This document shows, one piece after another, positions 1-10,356 of a stretch of 64,000 nucleotides of DNA. The stretch covers positions 93,204,151 to 93,268,150 of the forward strand of contig NC_133120.1 in NCBI RefSeq assembly GCF_033568475.1, read 5' to 3'. The DNA comes from Henckelia pumila. Lineage: Eukaryota > Streptophyta > Magnoliopsida > Lamiales > Gesneriaceae. Every line of letters starts with the position of its first letter. The first letter of the stretch is position 1. Below the pieces are notes generated by a model. That model ran no database searches. It worked only from the letters and a program-made list of their open reading frames with translations, and was not told the origin of the DNA. Both the position numbers and the translations under genes were made by a program.

Positions 1-209
1 GTGGAAGCCTGCTTGGCTGTGATCATCACCAACATGCCTCCCATGCTTGTCAACATACACAACCACCGGATCAACACATGCATGACGTCAGATTTCCGGT
101 ACCCAGCCACCTCCTGACCGCCGTTCCTCGGCCCACCGTCCGCCCTCGTCTCCGTCAGCTCAATTACCACATCCACCCCGTTTCTGGACCCATTATTATT
201 CCTCGTCAT
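1..209 (-). CDS. CASP-like membrane protein, N-terminal part (runs off left edge)
   Basis: On the minus strand an ATG at 209-207 opens a frame that stays open to the edge, 69 codons plus 2 bases. The product starts with a polar tail (MTRNNNGSRNG...) rich in Asn, Gly and charged residues. A YRKSD motif at about residue 40 leads into a hydrophobic helix ending in LVMITAKQAS. This layout (short cytosolic tail, a basic residue plus Asp, first membrane helix, then a T-x-KQ sequence) is typical of the first transmembrane segment of CASPL proteins, four-helix plasma-membrane proteins related to the Casparian strip proteins. Helices 2-4 would lie outside the window. The subfamily cannot be set from one helix, and another four-helix membrane protein is possible. 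Confidence 0.55.
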   Translation of the reverse strand, partial: MTRNNNGSRNGVDVVIELTETRADGGPRNGGQEVAGYRKSDVMHVLIRWLCMLTSMGGMLVMITAKQAS

Positions 210-920
210 CTCTAACCTTTTCTTTCTTTCTTAGTTTCTTTTGGCTTGAATGAAAAATGAAGGGGACTTAATTGTATACATTTCCGGCTAGTTTTTGGGG
301 AGTGACACGTGGCAAATATGGGAATATCTAGGTTCTAGTTTTTACAACATCACGTGAAATTAAATTATATATGAATTAATTATACATTGTAAATCATGAA
401 ATGGGTTTTTCAAATAAAGTGGACAAATTAAATAATTTTGAGTAAAGATGTATTCCTTGACTCCATAAGAATTTCGTTTATTTTTATAAATCAATCACGT
501 ATTCTATTTGAAAATTCATATACACATATGAAACGTGAGAAGAATGGAAAGCTAGATTTGAATTGCATTGTGCAGGCGGTCCAAATTTAACAAAAACTTC
601 AACTTATCATGTACGTAGTCCATAGTTTAATTGGGCCGATCCAACACAAAGATTAGTGGGTCGTGGGTAGATGTGAGTTGTGACCTTAAAACTCACACTA
701 ATTAATCCCATATTGGCCCGACTCATACGGCACAACACCACAGCTCTAGGCCCAGACGCGTCATGTAGACATTCAAGATAAGCTTCTTCAATAAACAGAA
801 CATCAAGACTCAAAAAAATGGCGTCTTATTTACCAAAACGCAAGACTCTACTTTTCTTTATGTTAATCAAACATCATAAATCAGCTATCAGTAAAAAAAT
901 ATATATATATATATGAGAGT
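210..920. other. Intergenic, upstream of the CASP-like gene
   Basis: This AT-rich stretch holds no convincing coding frame. Bases 210-300 contain a pyrimidine-rich run that could be the leader of the CASP-like gene. A short AT dinucleotide run lies at about 900-914, just before the solo LTR. I see nothing else. Confidence 0.5.
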
Positions 921-925
921 TTTAG

Positions 926-1321
926 TGTAATGCTTCAAATTCGACGATTATCCCTACGATATCAAAACGAGTCTTTTCAGCATGCTCGTGTCCTCGTTCA
1001 CATTCACCCTCAAAAACTTATCCGGGAGTCACTCATCCTGTAACTACTCCAAGTCAAGCACCCTTAACATAAATTTCTTAAGAGAAGAGCTATAAAAAAA
1101 AATGCATCTTCTTAATATGAGTAGTATCTTTCATATAGTTTAATCCCTCCTCAACCGTGAAGTTCCATGTCAACACAATCTCAGAATCCCTCTCATTTCA
1201 GTACGGGATAAGTTCATTCATATCTTCTTTCTCTTATAAGCCTTCCAGGAGCCGCCCAATATTGTCCTTGCAACCTCTTGGCACCTATCACTACTCGCCC
1301 TCGTCACCCCCGGGCGTCAAA
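926..1321 (-). mobile_element. Solo LTR carrying a 5S-rRNA-like block
   Basis: The 396-bp segment is flanked by the same five bases, TTTAG, at 921-925 and 1322-1326, as expected for an LTR-retrotransposon target duplication. On the plus strand it opens TGTAATGC and closes GGGCGTCAAA, a slightly decayed form of the usual CA end. Read on the minus strand, 1068-1022 resembles the internal-promoter half of 5S rRNA: GTTAAGnGTGCTTG, a GAGTAGT stretch, then AGGATGnGTGAC. No internal domain or partner LTR is present, so this is a solo LTR left by recombination between LTRs. LTRs with a 5S-like module are known from Cassandra TRIM elements and some other plant elements. Which family this one belongs to is not settled. 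Confidence 0.65.
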
Positions 1322-1326
1322 TTTAG

Positions 1327-2418
1327 TTTCCGTTTGGACATATACTTTAAAAATATTTTCAGTATTTTATATGTGTGAAAAACTTAGAGTATGTGTTTGG
1401 ATAATTTTTTGTAAAATGTTTTTGAAAATTTGTTCTTAAAATATAGTTTTTAATTAAAGAACACTTTAAAGGCGTTTTTAGAATTGCACCGTGAAATGAA
1501 AATATGAATAACATTACTTTTGAAATGCTAAAATATTTTTATAAAATAGTTGTTCGAACACATATTTATTCTTAAAATATTTTTTAAAATATTTTATAAA
1601 AATATTTTAAAAAATGTGCATGTCTAAACGAAACCTTAACAAAATATCACGTTTTTTTTTTTTGTTATTAAATTTATAAATTATGAAGAAGTTGAAAAAA
1701 AAAATCAGATCTATATTGTTTGAAAACAAAAATGACAAGTTGAAAATATATTCAAAAGCTGGTAATGTTTGATAAATATATGGTTCTACTGACTTTTATT
1801 AGAATGATCCATAATTTTGTCGGAGCATACCAGTATCCTAGCTACTAGCTTTTGGATTTCGAATAAACTAAGCATATGTTAATTTATTGTGCATAATCAA
1901 GGTTCAAAAAAACACATAAAAATTATTATTTCAAGTCAAAAACCAATAATCACCTTTTTTTTTCTTTTGGCAATACATGCACGAAACTAAAATATTAATA
2001 TGTACTCCGGAAACAGTACTACTGTAATCGCCTCGGGCGATGGTGGGATATTGTATGCATTATTTGTACCTGAAGTTACGATTCATGTAGAGGGGAGTGA
2101 CAGGAAAATGGAGCTAGACATGCATGGGGCACAGTATACCACATACATCACACGTACACTTGAATAATATATATATATATAGCAAGAGAAAACATGGTGC
2201 ATGCGCATCCAATAAGTGCATGTGATCCTCTTCCCCACTCAAACGTGCATATATTAATTGGCGCATGTATGTCAAAATTCATGCACTTTCGGGGGCTATA
2301 TTACAGGCACATGCAATGTACTTGGAACCACATTAATTCATTGTGTTTGTTCCAAGTGATCGTATCGGAGCTATATATATGTTGGTAAAAGGAGATGGCC
2401 TTATTAGTTATTAGTTGG
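1327..2418. other. Intergenic, no gene seen
   Basis: The stretch is very AT-rich with several short self-complementary runs, for example around 1560-1620 with repeated TAAAATATTTT motifs, and a TA run near 2167-2180. No reading frame has a recognisable product. Confidence 0.45.
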
Positions 2419-2426
2419 AGTGTTGC

Positions 2427-2993
2427 CAGGGACGTAACCAAGATTTTGCGGTAAGGAAGGGCTAATTTTACATTAAAAAAATATGAATAAAACTCATAAG
2501 GTCAATATACATATTAGATTTATGTTAATATTTTATTATTCATATATCTTTCAACTTGTTTATGATTTTAAAAAAAATTGAATATCAATCATGCTAGTAA
2601 TGACACAAAATTTTAATATATCAATATCCTTATAAATATTTTATATATTCAACAGTGAATTTATTTTAATAATTAAATTATATTTTATAAAATATTTTGA
2701 AAATTTGATGGTTAATGAATCAAAAAAATTTCTCTTTAAAATAAGTTGAATAATTGTTTTATATTTTATAAAGTATAATTTTTTTAATGGGATAATATAC
2801 ATAATTATAGATTTACTTTGAATTTATGATGTTATTTTGTACTCAATAGCATATAATGTTCAATATATTGAATGTTCCATGAAATGATCTATATAAACAC
2901 AAAATTTAGAAGCCTAAATATTTAAATAAAACTCACATATATCAATAAATTAAAAAATCCAATCAATTGCAATTAATATATATAACTAACTCA

Positions 2994-3031
<38 letters not shown>

Positions 3032-3097
3032 TAACTATATGGGCTGGGCTAGACTGGGCTGAAGCTCAGCCTAGCTCCCCATATAGTTCCGTCCCTG
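2427..3097. mobile_element. Non-autonomous hAT-type DNA transposon with perfect 8-bp TSD
   Basis: The element starts CAGGGACGTAAC and ends GTTCCGTCCCTG, an imperfect 12-bp terminal inverted repeat (one mismatch). It is flanked by AGTGTTGC at 2419-2426 and again at 3098-3105. An 8-bp duplication with CAGGG-type ends is the hallmark of the hAT superfamily. The 671-bp interior is AT-rich, has no transposase frame and includes a TA run at about 3000-3024, so the element would have depended on a transposase supplied elsewhere. The perfect flanking duplication argues for a fairly recent insertion. Confidence 0.8.
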
Positions 3098-3154
3098 AGT
3101 GTTGCATAGCACAACGATAACAATCAAAACGTGGCTTTTGAAATGTATATATAT

Positions 3155-3640
3155 ATATCACGAATTAGCTAGTATAGTAATATGAGAAATATAACATTGA
3201 TATATATTTTAAACTTTAATAACATTTAATTGTTATACTATATGCTCCTTAGTCTATTGATACAAATATCACGTACGTCTTGAGCATTAACTTCAAAGAA
3301 CAAAAAAGAAAAAAAAGGTAAGAAGGTAAGAATTATCTTTTCATATTTCTCAACATGTTTCCAGCATTTAATTCTAATCGCATATCCATGCAAGTATACT
3401 TGGTACAGCGTACGATGTGATCGATAAATATAAATATAAATAATATATATATATATTCGATTCCCTAAATTGAGAGGTCAATTATTCGCTGCAATCCATG
3501 TTAAATTATTTGTTAGTTATAAATTCATTAGAATTACGACGGTGTCCACTAAATTCGAATTTAAAATCTTTTTATTTTTCTTTTCGGTTGGGACCAATGC
3601 GAAAGGAGGAGACCATGTTCGTATCGTATGTAGACCTCAT
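3155..3640 (+). repeat. Local direct duplication, copy A
   Basis: This stretch is repeated at 4440-4845 in the same orientation. Shared landmarks, in order, are the block with ACGAATTAGCTAGTATA, the CTCCTTAGTCTATTGAT block, CAACATGTTTCCAGC, AGAGGTCAATTATTCG and GACCATGTTCGTATCGTA. Copy A has about 85 extra bases (roughly 3385-3470, containing ATAAATATAAATATAAATA) between the CAGCATTTAATTC and GAGGTCAATT landmarks. No protein can be recognised in either copy. Confidence 0.7.
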
Positions 3641-3734
3641 ATTTATTTTTTATAATATGTTCAATGTCTTTATTTATTTATGTAACTTGCATTGCTATAC
3701 AGATAATAAATATCAGAATTGAATAAAAAAGTAA

Positions 3735-3960
3735 TTGTATTAAAATAAAAATTATTTGTTATACTTGAGTCAATAAAATCTCTAGCCAACAGTTAGCTTG
3801 CAGCGCAACTACTCTAACAATCTCCTACTTGTCCTAAAGCCAACTATTCATGAATTTTAATCTCATTGCTTCGCGATACTTCTCAACAAGGACGGATCTA
3901 GTTTAGACCAGTCTTAGGTTATTGCTCATCCTCAAAATTTTTTTATGACATATGTTAAAT
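3735..3960 (-). mobile_element. Probable fragment of a Ty1-copia 3' end, next to a hAT-like end
   Basis: On the minus strand, around 3840-3805, the sequence GACAAGTAGGAGATTGTTAG looks like the polypurine tract and LTR start that end many plant copia elements. The following bases to about 3735 would be LTR sequence. Beside it, ACAAGGACGGATCTAG at about 3888 resembles a decayed hAT terminal repeat. No target duplications or second ends were found, so both calls rest on resemblance only. Confidence 0.3.
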
Positions 3961-4439
3961 TGTTTTACTTAATCCAATAAAACTTAATTTTGACACCGAA
4001 ATTAAGCCTAGTTCATCTTCTTAATTCTAATGCACAACTTCACTTTTTTGGGAGGAAAATTGCATTTTAGTCATGCAAATTTATCATTTTATAATTTTGA
4101 TTCTTTATGTTATCAAATTTCAGTTTTAGTCACACAAATTTTTTTTTTGTAATTCTACTTTTTTTTATTGGAAGTGCTAATGTGTCACTATATACTTCAG
4201 TGTCATACCAGTAATGCATTGTTTCCATGCATGTCAAAGCCAAGTCGAAAGAAAGATGAAAGCTGCCAAAAAAAAAAAAAAAAACCCAAAGATAGCGAAC
4301 TAAAATTGAAATTTAACAAAATTGAAGATAAAAATCCTAAAGCCCATGTTGGTCATTCTTGATTTATGTGAGTGAATTGTTTGTGCTTGTTTATGCGTTG
4401 GTTCTAACTTCTAATGGTTTCGAGTAATCAATCTTCAAC

Positions 4440-4845
4440 ATATATATACGAATTAGCTAGTATAATTTATTATGGGAAATATAATTGATATATATTTTAA
4501 ACTTAAATAACATTTAATTGTTATACTAAACGCTCCTTAGTCTATTGATGATACAAATATCACGTCTTGAGCATTAACTTCAAAGAACCAAAAAGAAAAA
4601 AGAAAGAATATATTACTTATCTTTCATCTTTATCAACATGTTTCCAGCATTTAATTCTAAATCGAGAGGTCAATTATTCGCCGCAATCAATGTTAAGTTA
4701 TTTGTTACTCCTATAAATTCATTAGAATTAAGATATATGGTGGTCACTAAATTCGAATTTAAAATCCTTTTTTTTTTCTTTTCCGTCGGGACCAATGCAA
4801 AAGGAGGAGAGACCATGTTCGTATCGTACGTAGACCGCAACATTA
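4440..4845 (+). repeat. Local direct duplication, copy B
   Basis: This is the second copy of the segment at 3155-3640, about 1.2 kb downstream. It lacks the ~85-bp AT-rich block of copy A and reads straight from TTTAATTCTAAAT into CGAGAGGTCAATTATTCG. The copies differ by scattered substitutions and small indels, so the duplication is not very recent. Which state of the 85-bp block is ancestral cannot be told from two copies. Confidence 0.7.
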
Positions 4846-5493
4846 ATTGCTCCACCGCTCAAATTGCTCATACATAAAAATTATTAAAATGTTGTACAAA
4901 GATTGAAATTAAAAAGCCCTTCTCTTCGTGACCATATAATATTAATGTTGAAAATTATAGGTATTGAATTATTTCCTAAAATACGAATAATTGTAGTTCA
5001 TTTCTTCAATTATTTGCGCGATTAATGGATCATCCGCAATCCATGATCAATTAAGATTTGATTGTTTGTTTGCTATAAATTTAGAGACAGATGTACAAAG
5101 TGAAAGCTACAAATATGGGGAGGGAAGAGCATGTGGCCCTCCATGTGCAATGCCCAATATTCAAGGAAATAATAGACACAGGCACACAGCACCTTCACTA
5201 CAGTCTACACATATATTATTTATATATATATATATATATATCCCTTGCACGCATTTCAACTATTAATTGTTTTCATTGCTTCTTTCAATTTGTCACCTTC
5301 TGTCTATCTCATTGCAAATTTCAAAAATATTTTATGGCGTAAATTAATTAAAATAATAAATGTATGAAATCGTTTTACAAAGCCCAAAGTTGACATTAAA
5401 ACTCAATTAGTACTCTAGTTTATAAATAAAGATGCTGCATATTTATTTAGTATAATTTTATTCTATTATTAGTGTTAAAAACGTACATGCGCC
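4846..5493. other. Intergenic, 3' side of the GATA gene
   Basis: No gene is visible. The stretch should include the 3' UTR of the minus-strand GATA gene just below 5494. A TA dinucleotide run lies at about 5219-5241. Confidence 0.45.
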
Positions 5494-6461
5494 TTAGATC
5501 AAGAGCCCTGTATCTGGGCCGTCGATGGTGACACGAGGAGCAATCAACAAATCATCACAACCGTCGGATAGGTTTTCTACTGATTGAGGGTGTTTTTGTC
5601 TTCGGAGCTCCAAAACTTTGCGGTGCGAATTCGAATGCTTGGAGGAAAGAAAGGTCGGGCTGGAAGCGGGTCGGTATTCGGGTACGAGACGACCCGACTT
5701 GAATCTCACTCCACATGCGTTGCACAAAGTTTTTGGGCCCATTGGGCCTGCTCTCCACTGCGGGGTCTTGTCGGACGCGCAGTGGAGGCATTTTTTGCCG
5801 GAGGGTTCCCTTCTGCTCGACGGCGCCGTTTGGGGTCTCGAAGGCGGCGAGATACGGAGGAGGCGAGTGGACCAGTCGCAGGGTACGGCTCGCGAACGTT
5901 TGCTGCGTGCTTTGGCGGGGATTACGACGTCGTTGGGGAAGATTGGGGGCGGCGAGTTCTGCGTGGAATTGGCGGTGGAACAGCTTTCCGAGGCGGAGCT
6001 CTTCTCGGCGACGGCGGTGATAGGGATGAATAGGTGGAGATCGTCGGTTGAGTATGATTCCTCCACGAAATTCGAGAGCCATTCAAGCTCCGCTAAATCA
6101 TCATACTGTGTTGACCAAGATTTGCGAAACGGAATTAGAAATTAAACTAATTTACTCGGTAATTTCAATTTTATTTGAAATTGGACTGTGAACTTACCGG
6201 TACACACAGTTCATTTTCAGAGAACTGAGACTCGTTCATTCTAACGTCGTCGTTAAACTGTTCGTCGACGCCGCCGGAAAGCGACGAGTTACAGCTGTCA
6301 ACCGCCGTAATGGTGGAGGTGTGGCAGGAATCGAACTCCTCCTTTGGAAAATCCAGCATATCATCCACCCTGAAATTGAAGCCATTATTATAGTTGAACT
6401 TAGTGACTGTTTCATCGTTCGCCGAAGAAAATTTTGGGTAATCTTTGAAGAAATTATCCAT
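5494..6461 (-). CDS. GATA-type zinc-finger transcription factor, class A
   Basis: Two exons on the minus strand, 6461-6198 and 6105-5494, joined across a 92-bp GT-AG intron, give 291 residues. The first ATG in this frame is at 6461-6459 ([11 protein letters not shown]). The N-terminal half is acidic ([13 protein letters not shown]), and the intron falls inside the conserved [20 protein letters not shown] block of plant class A GATA factors. A basic stretch KARSKRSR lies at about residues 152-159. The single zinc finger has Cys194, Cys197, Cys216 and Cys219 (C-x2-C-x18-C-x2-C) with [19 protein letters not shown] between, followed by [14 protein letters not shown]. These proteins are nuclear and bind W-GATA-R sites, often in light-responsive promoters. 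All ligands are present and the frame is clean. The exact Arabidopsis counterpart is not decided. Confidence 0.93.
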
Positions 6462-6790
6462 AATATGAATGGGATTTTTCAAAGTTAACTGCTTTTTATT
6501 CTTTTTCCTTTTTTTTTTTTTTTTCCGCAGAGAAGTAGTAGAGAGAAAAAGGGTGAAGTGTGAAGGATGGTGGGAAAATGGTTGGCTTTTGATGACTGAA
6601 ACGAGGGGTGGAAATGCAAATTATCTTTTAAAATCACATTCCCCCATGCACATGCATTGTTCATGTCATAACATAAAATATCAAGCAATATTGACTAAAT
6701 TTGAGTTATTATTTTAAATGTAAATTGTACGGTTATATTTTCTTTTTATCTAGATAATTTTATAATTTTAAAAGTAAATATATAAATATG
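6462..6790 (-). promoter_or_regulatory. Leader and promoter region of the GATA gene
   Basis: Upstream of the GATA ATG, on the minus strand, lies a purine-rich A tract (plus-strand T run at about 6510-6525) flanked by GAAGTAGTAGAGAGAAAAAG on the plus strand. Such tracts are common in plant 5' leaders. No TATA box could be assigned with confidence. Confidence 0.35.
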
Positions 6791-7055
6791 GGGCTAATTG
6801 CATTCACATCCCCTGTGAAAAGTTTAAAAGGCATAAAACACCCTGTGTAAAATTAATAGCATGTTAGACCCTATGTTTTAAAAAAATTAGCATAAAAACC
6901 TCTATGAAAGGGTATAAATGTGCCTGAATTTGTATAACATAGGGGTAAAATGTGCTACATTTTTAAAAACTGAGGGATGCATTAGCCTATTAATATTTTT
7001 TAGGGGGTTTTATGTCTTTTAGACTTTTCACATAAGGTGTGGATGCAATTAGCCC
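6791..7055. mobile_element. 265-bp foldback MITE, copy 1
   Basis: The element starts GGGCTAATTGCATTCACA and ends TGTGGATGCAATTAGCCC. The two ends stay complementary, with mismatches, for about 70 bp inward (CCTGTGAAAAGTTTAAAAGGCATAAAACACC against its partner), so one strand could fold into a long hairpin. There is no coding capacity. A second copy of exactly the same length lies at 18175-18439. No clear target duplication is visible around this copy. Confidence 0.75.
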
Positions 7056-9580
7056 TATAATTATGTGTATACTAAATTTTCCCTCACTTTCCACCGACTA
7101 AATTTACTTCAATTAATATAAATTGATTTTAAATACAGATCATTTCACTTATAATATCTTCACATAATAATAAATAATAGTGGTGAAAATGGGATCCCAA
7201 TCCCAAGCAAAACAATAATTAATCTTTAAATGGGAAGGGATTTTATGATGGCTAGTATAAAAAACCGTGGGCCTCGGGTCCCATTCAACTAGCCCATTAA
7301 TTTACTCTATTCACAAATCGGTACTACAAATGGGCTGGCCCGGTCTCTCTGTCACGCAATAAGACTAGATAATGTAGCAATCGGATAAAGGCCCAGTGAT
7401 AGAAGTTTTGTTCTAATGGAAACCATACCCTGTCAAGATATTAAATTGATTTGCAAAAAGAAGATTTTCGGGATTTAAAGTAATCATTTTGAATTTAATG
7501 AGTTTCACATTTCCAACTAAAAAAAAATGGAAATGAAAATGATGATGTGATGGGAAAGCAGGAGTAGGCATGCTGTGGGGCTGTTAGATTGTGTTCCACA
7601 ATAAATATTTGTTATCATTACATTCTCCTAAAAATACATAAATTCTCCATAGTTTTGATCCTTTTGATTAGAAGTAGTTTCCCAAAACAACTTATTATGA
7701 CTTCTCAATTTAAAAACCAGTAGAGCATCTCCTCATCAAAGTACCTTTCTTTTTTTCCCCCACAATGGCACATCAATATTAGGACGCTAACAAAAAAAAA
7801 TCTTACATGTATTTTCGTTATAAAAAATTTATTATAGTTCATGTTAACATGAGTATAATATTCTGATACTAAATCCAAATGTACAAAATTGCCTACAAAA
7901 GCAGCTTCTAATTTCCTCACGAATATGGAGCGAGCGCGAATGATTTGCTACATCATCCATGATATATTAGCAAATAAGCACATACAATATGTATGCTATA
8001 AAAAAAAGAGGAATGAATATGTTTGAGATTTGGGTGGGAATAAAAAACGTAAAAATGTGGAGAAGTGGGATGATGCGAATTTAAATATTTTTAAAAATAA
8101 ATCAAGATATCAATTAATTATTTTAATATGCCCACACTTAATAAATAATAAAAGATATTACAACTCGGGAAAAAAACTTAAAAATCGGATGGTTGTTTTT
8201 AAATAAAAGTAAAAATTGATCCCATTACGTTAAACTTTAATGTTCTAAAACGAAAGGACAGCGAGGAACATGGCGACTCTATAGTCAATGCTGATGTCGT
8301 GCAACTAATAATTTTAATCATGTCTAAGTAATGTACAACATACGGAAGGCGTCTAATTTTAATTTTTTTTAAAAATGTAACATTTATTTATTTTTAGATT
8401 ATGAGAATATTTTAAAAAAATATAACATTTATTTATTTTTAGATTATGAGAATATATAGGAAATTTTTTGATGCCCAAGAGTTAAATTCTTGAACTAATG
8501 AAATCGTATGTAAACCACAATAGACACACCACCATGTATGACTTTTGTCAAAACATTTATCTACTAATGTCGATTCGAAATCCCTAAAGAACGTGTAACC
8601 CATTTTTATTTTTTTTACAATTATAATTAGCTCGAATTTTTTAATAGTTTATTTATAAATAGAGAAATAAATTTTCATATCAAACAATTTTAATAATTTT
8701 TGTATGAATAAATTTTTCATATTAATATTTTTCATTTTACTACGACTTAAAAGTATACCGTTCTTTTTTGTCGGCTTTATATAAATATGTTTCTGTAAAA
8801 AACATTACTTAAAATAGGATATAAGAAACATTAAATATTAGAAAAAGCAATAATATATTTGTGAAAATATGTAATAGTAATTAATACAAACGAGGAGGCG
8901 CATGCAAGACTCTCATGATGAGGTCCAGTGCCAATGCTATTCCCTACAAATCTTTATTCCCTTCTCATTCTACGTCATTCCCGATTTTCCCCTAAAAAAT
9001 CTCAATATTTTCATATCAAAAGTTGGTGAGCTAATATGCCAGGCCAGCTCAAATCATACAAATTAATGTACAAAATGGCTAATAAAGTGAGGCAATTCCA
9101 TAAATATATTCAACTTACTTTGAAGGTAATTAAAATAATAATCTTCTCACCAAAACAAATGCTATCCCGTTTCCGCTGTAAATCGACATAACGAGGGTCG
9201 AGGAGGGAACTGGACGAGAAAGTATATGTTACATCGAACAAGATGCGTTCACTTGACTTAAATTTTATCTATATTTTGAATGTAATAATTAATATAGTAC
9301 GCAAAATGTTTGATTACGTAAAATAACATTGATTAATAAATGATTATTAGGATTAATATATAATTACTATCAGATTATAGGGAGAGTCTATGCTACCCAA
9401 TCCGAACAGTGCAGGATGGGAATCGGACGGCCCAATTTGATCATCTGATTTGATCTTATGATGAAATTGGGACAATAGATGTCTGCATCTCCCCGAATTA
9501 TCATTTCAGATTTGATATAAAAACAATGACAAAGCAAGATTTTAAACGCCCAATTTTGAAGAGTTTCGAAGGCAAAAAAA
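7056..9580. other. Intergenic between the divergent GATA and HD-ZIP III genes
   Basis: AT-rich, with no recognisable coding frame. A tandem repeat of about 48 bp (units with ATAACATTTATTTATTTTTAG) lies near 8377-8455. At about 9384-9450 the sequence AGTCTATGCTACCCAATCC, then AACAGTGC, resembles one end of the MITE at 29036-29197. Confidence 0.45.
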
Positions 9581-10339
9581 AATATAAATAAATAAGCAAG
9601 CCAGTGAAAATAGGGACCACGGGAGCAGCATACGACTCGAGGTCCGAACACAGAAGGGGTCCATCAGACGCCAGAATTCCTTTTTCTTTCCTTTTTCCCT
9701 TTTCCTTGGTCTCTTTGCCATCAGGCAACAACTTTTCAGATTATATTTATATCACCCAAGGTTCATTTTCATCAGGTTTTATGCATGTAAGAGTATATGT
9801 AGATACATATATACACATACATGCATGTGTCGTATTTCTTGGAGTGAACAAAAGCTTTTGATATTGGAGAAAGTGGGAAAAGAATCTTTGGAGGAGACGA
9901 GATGTTGTCTGTGGTTGGTTCCCTTTGTTTAGATCCAAACTGTGAGGCTCAAAGCTCCGATCTTTGGATGATTTTCTTGGCTGGGTACTAAATTGTCTGT
10001 TATTATGAAGAAAAGCTGGTGGGATTGGAGGTATATTTGATGGAAACAAAAAAAAAAATGATGTAAAATGTTTGGGTGAATTTCAAGGTTGGGCATTGAA
10101 GTGTTTCCTGTTGTTGTTTTGCCGCGGTTCTTGATTCAGCCTACTGGTTTTTCAGTTCAGACTTCAGATATTTCACTTTTATTTAAAGTCTGTTTTATTG
10201 TCAAAAGGCGTTTTTATTTTCATATATATAATAGCCCCGAAGTTTTAACTTTTGGGATTAGATTTGAAGGTTTGGAGGTTTAGAGGGCGTGTAGCGTTGT
10301 TCAAGCTTCTCGGATTAAACTAAAGTTGTGTCATGAAAG
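9581..10339 (+). promoter_or_regulatory. Promoter and 5' leader region of the HD-ZIP III gene
   Basis: HD-ZIP III genes usually have long leaders, and this stretch is T- and G-rich in the manner of a plant leader or leader intron. A possible leader intron runs from GGAG|GTATAT near 10029 to GGTTTAG|AGGG near 10282. The transcription start cannot be placed. The leader ends in a short upstream ORF that overlaps the main start (see 10333-10356). Confidence 0.4.
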
Positions 10340-10356
10340 ATGGCTATGTCTTGTAA
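10333..10356 (+). promoter_or_regulatory. Upstream ORF overlapping the HD-ZIP III start codon
   Basis: An ATG at 10333 opens a 7-codon frame (MKDGYVL, stop TAA at 10354-10356) that overlaps the main ATG at 10340 in another frame. The main ATG sits in the better context (AAAGATGG). A second in-frame ATG (MAM) follows two codons later. Overlapping upstream ORFs can lower translation by diverting scanning ribosomes; here that is only inference. Confidence 0.45.

Noticed and set aside
1022-1068. A 5S rRNA gene on the minus strand
   Set aside because: Only the internal-promoter half resembles 5S rRNA, with many mismatches, and it lies inside a segment with LTR-like ends and a 5-bp target duplication.
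5555-6145. Long open frames on both strands across the GATA exon
   Set aside because: They overlap the GATA coding exon in other frames and have no recognisable domains; the GC-rich exon simply leaves shadows open.
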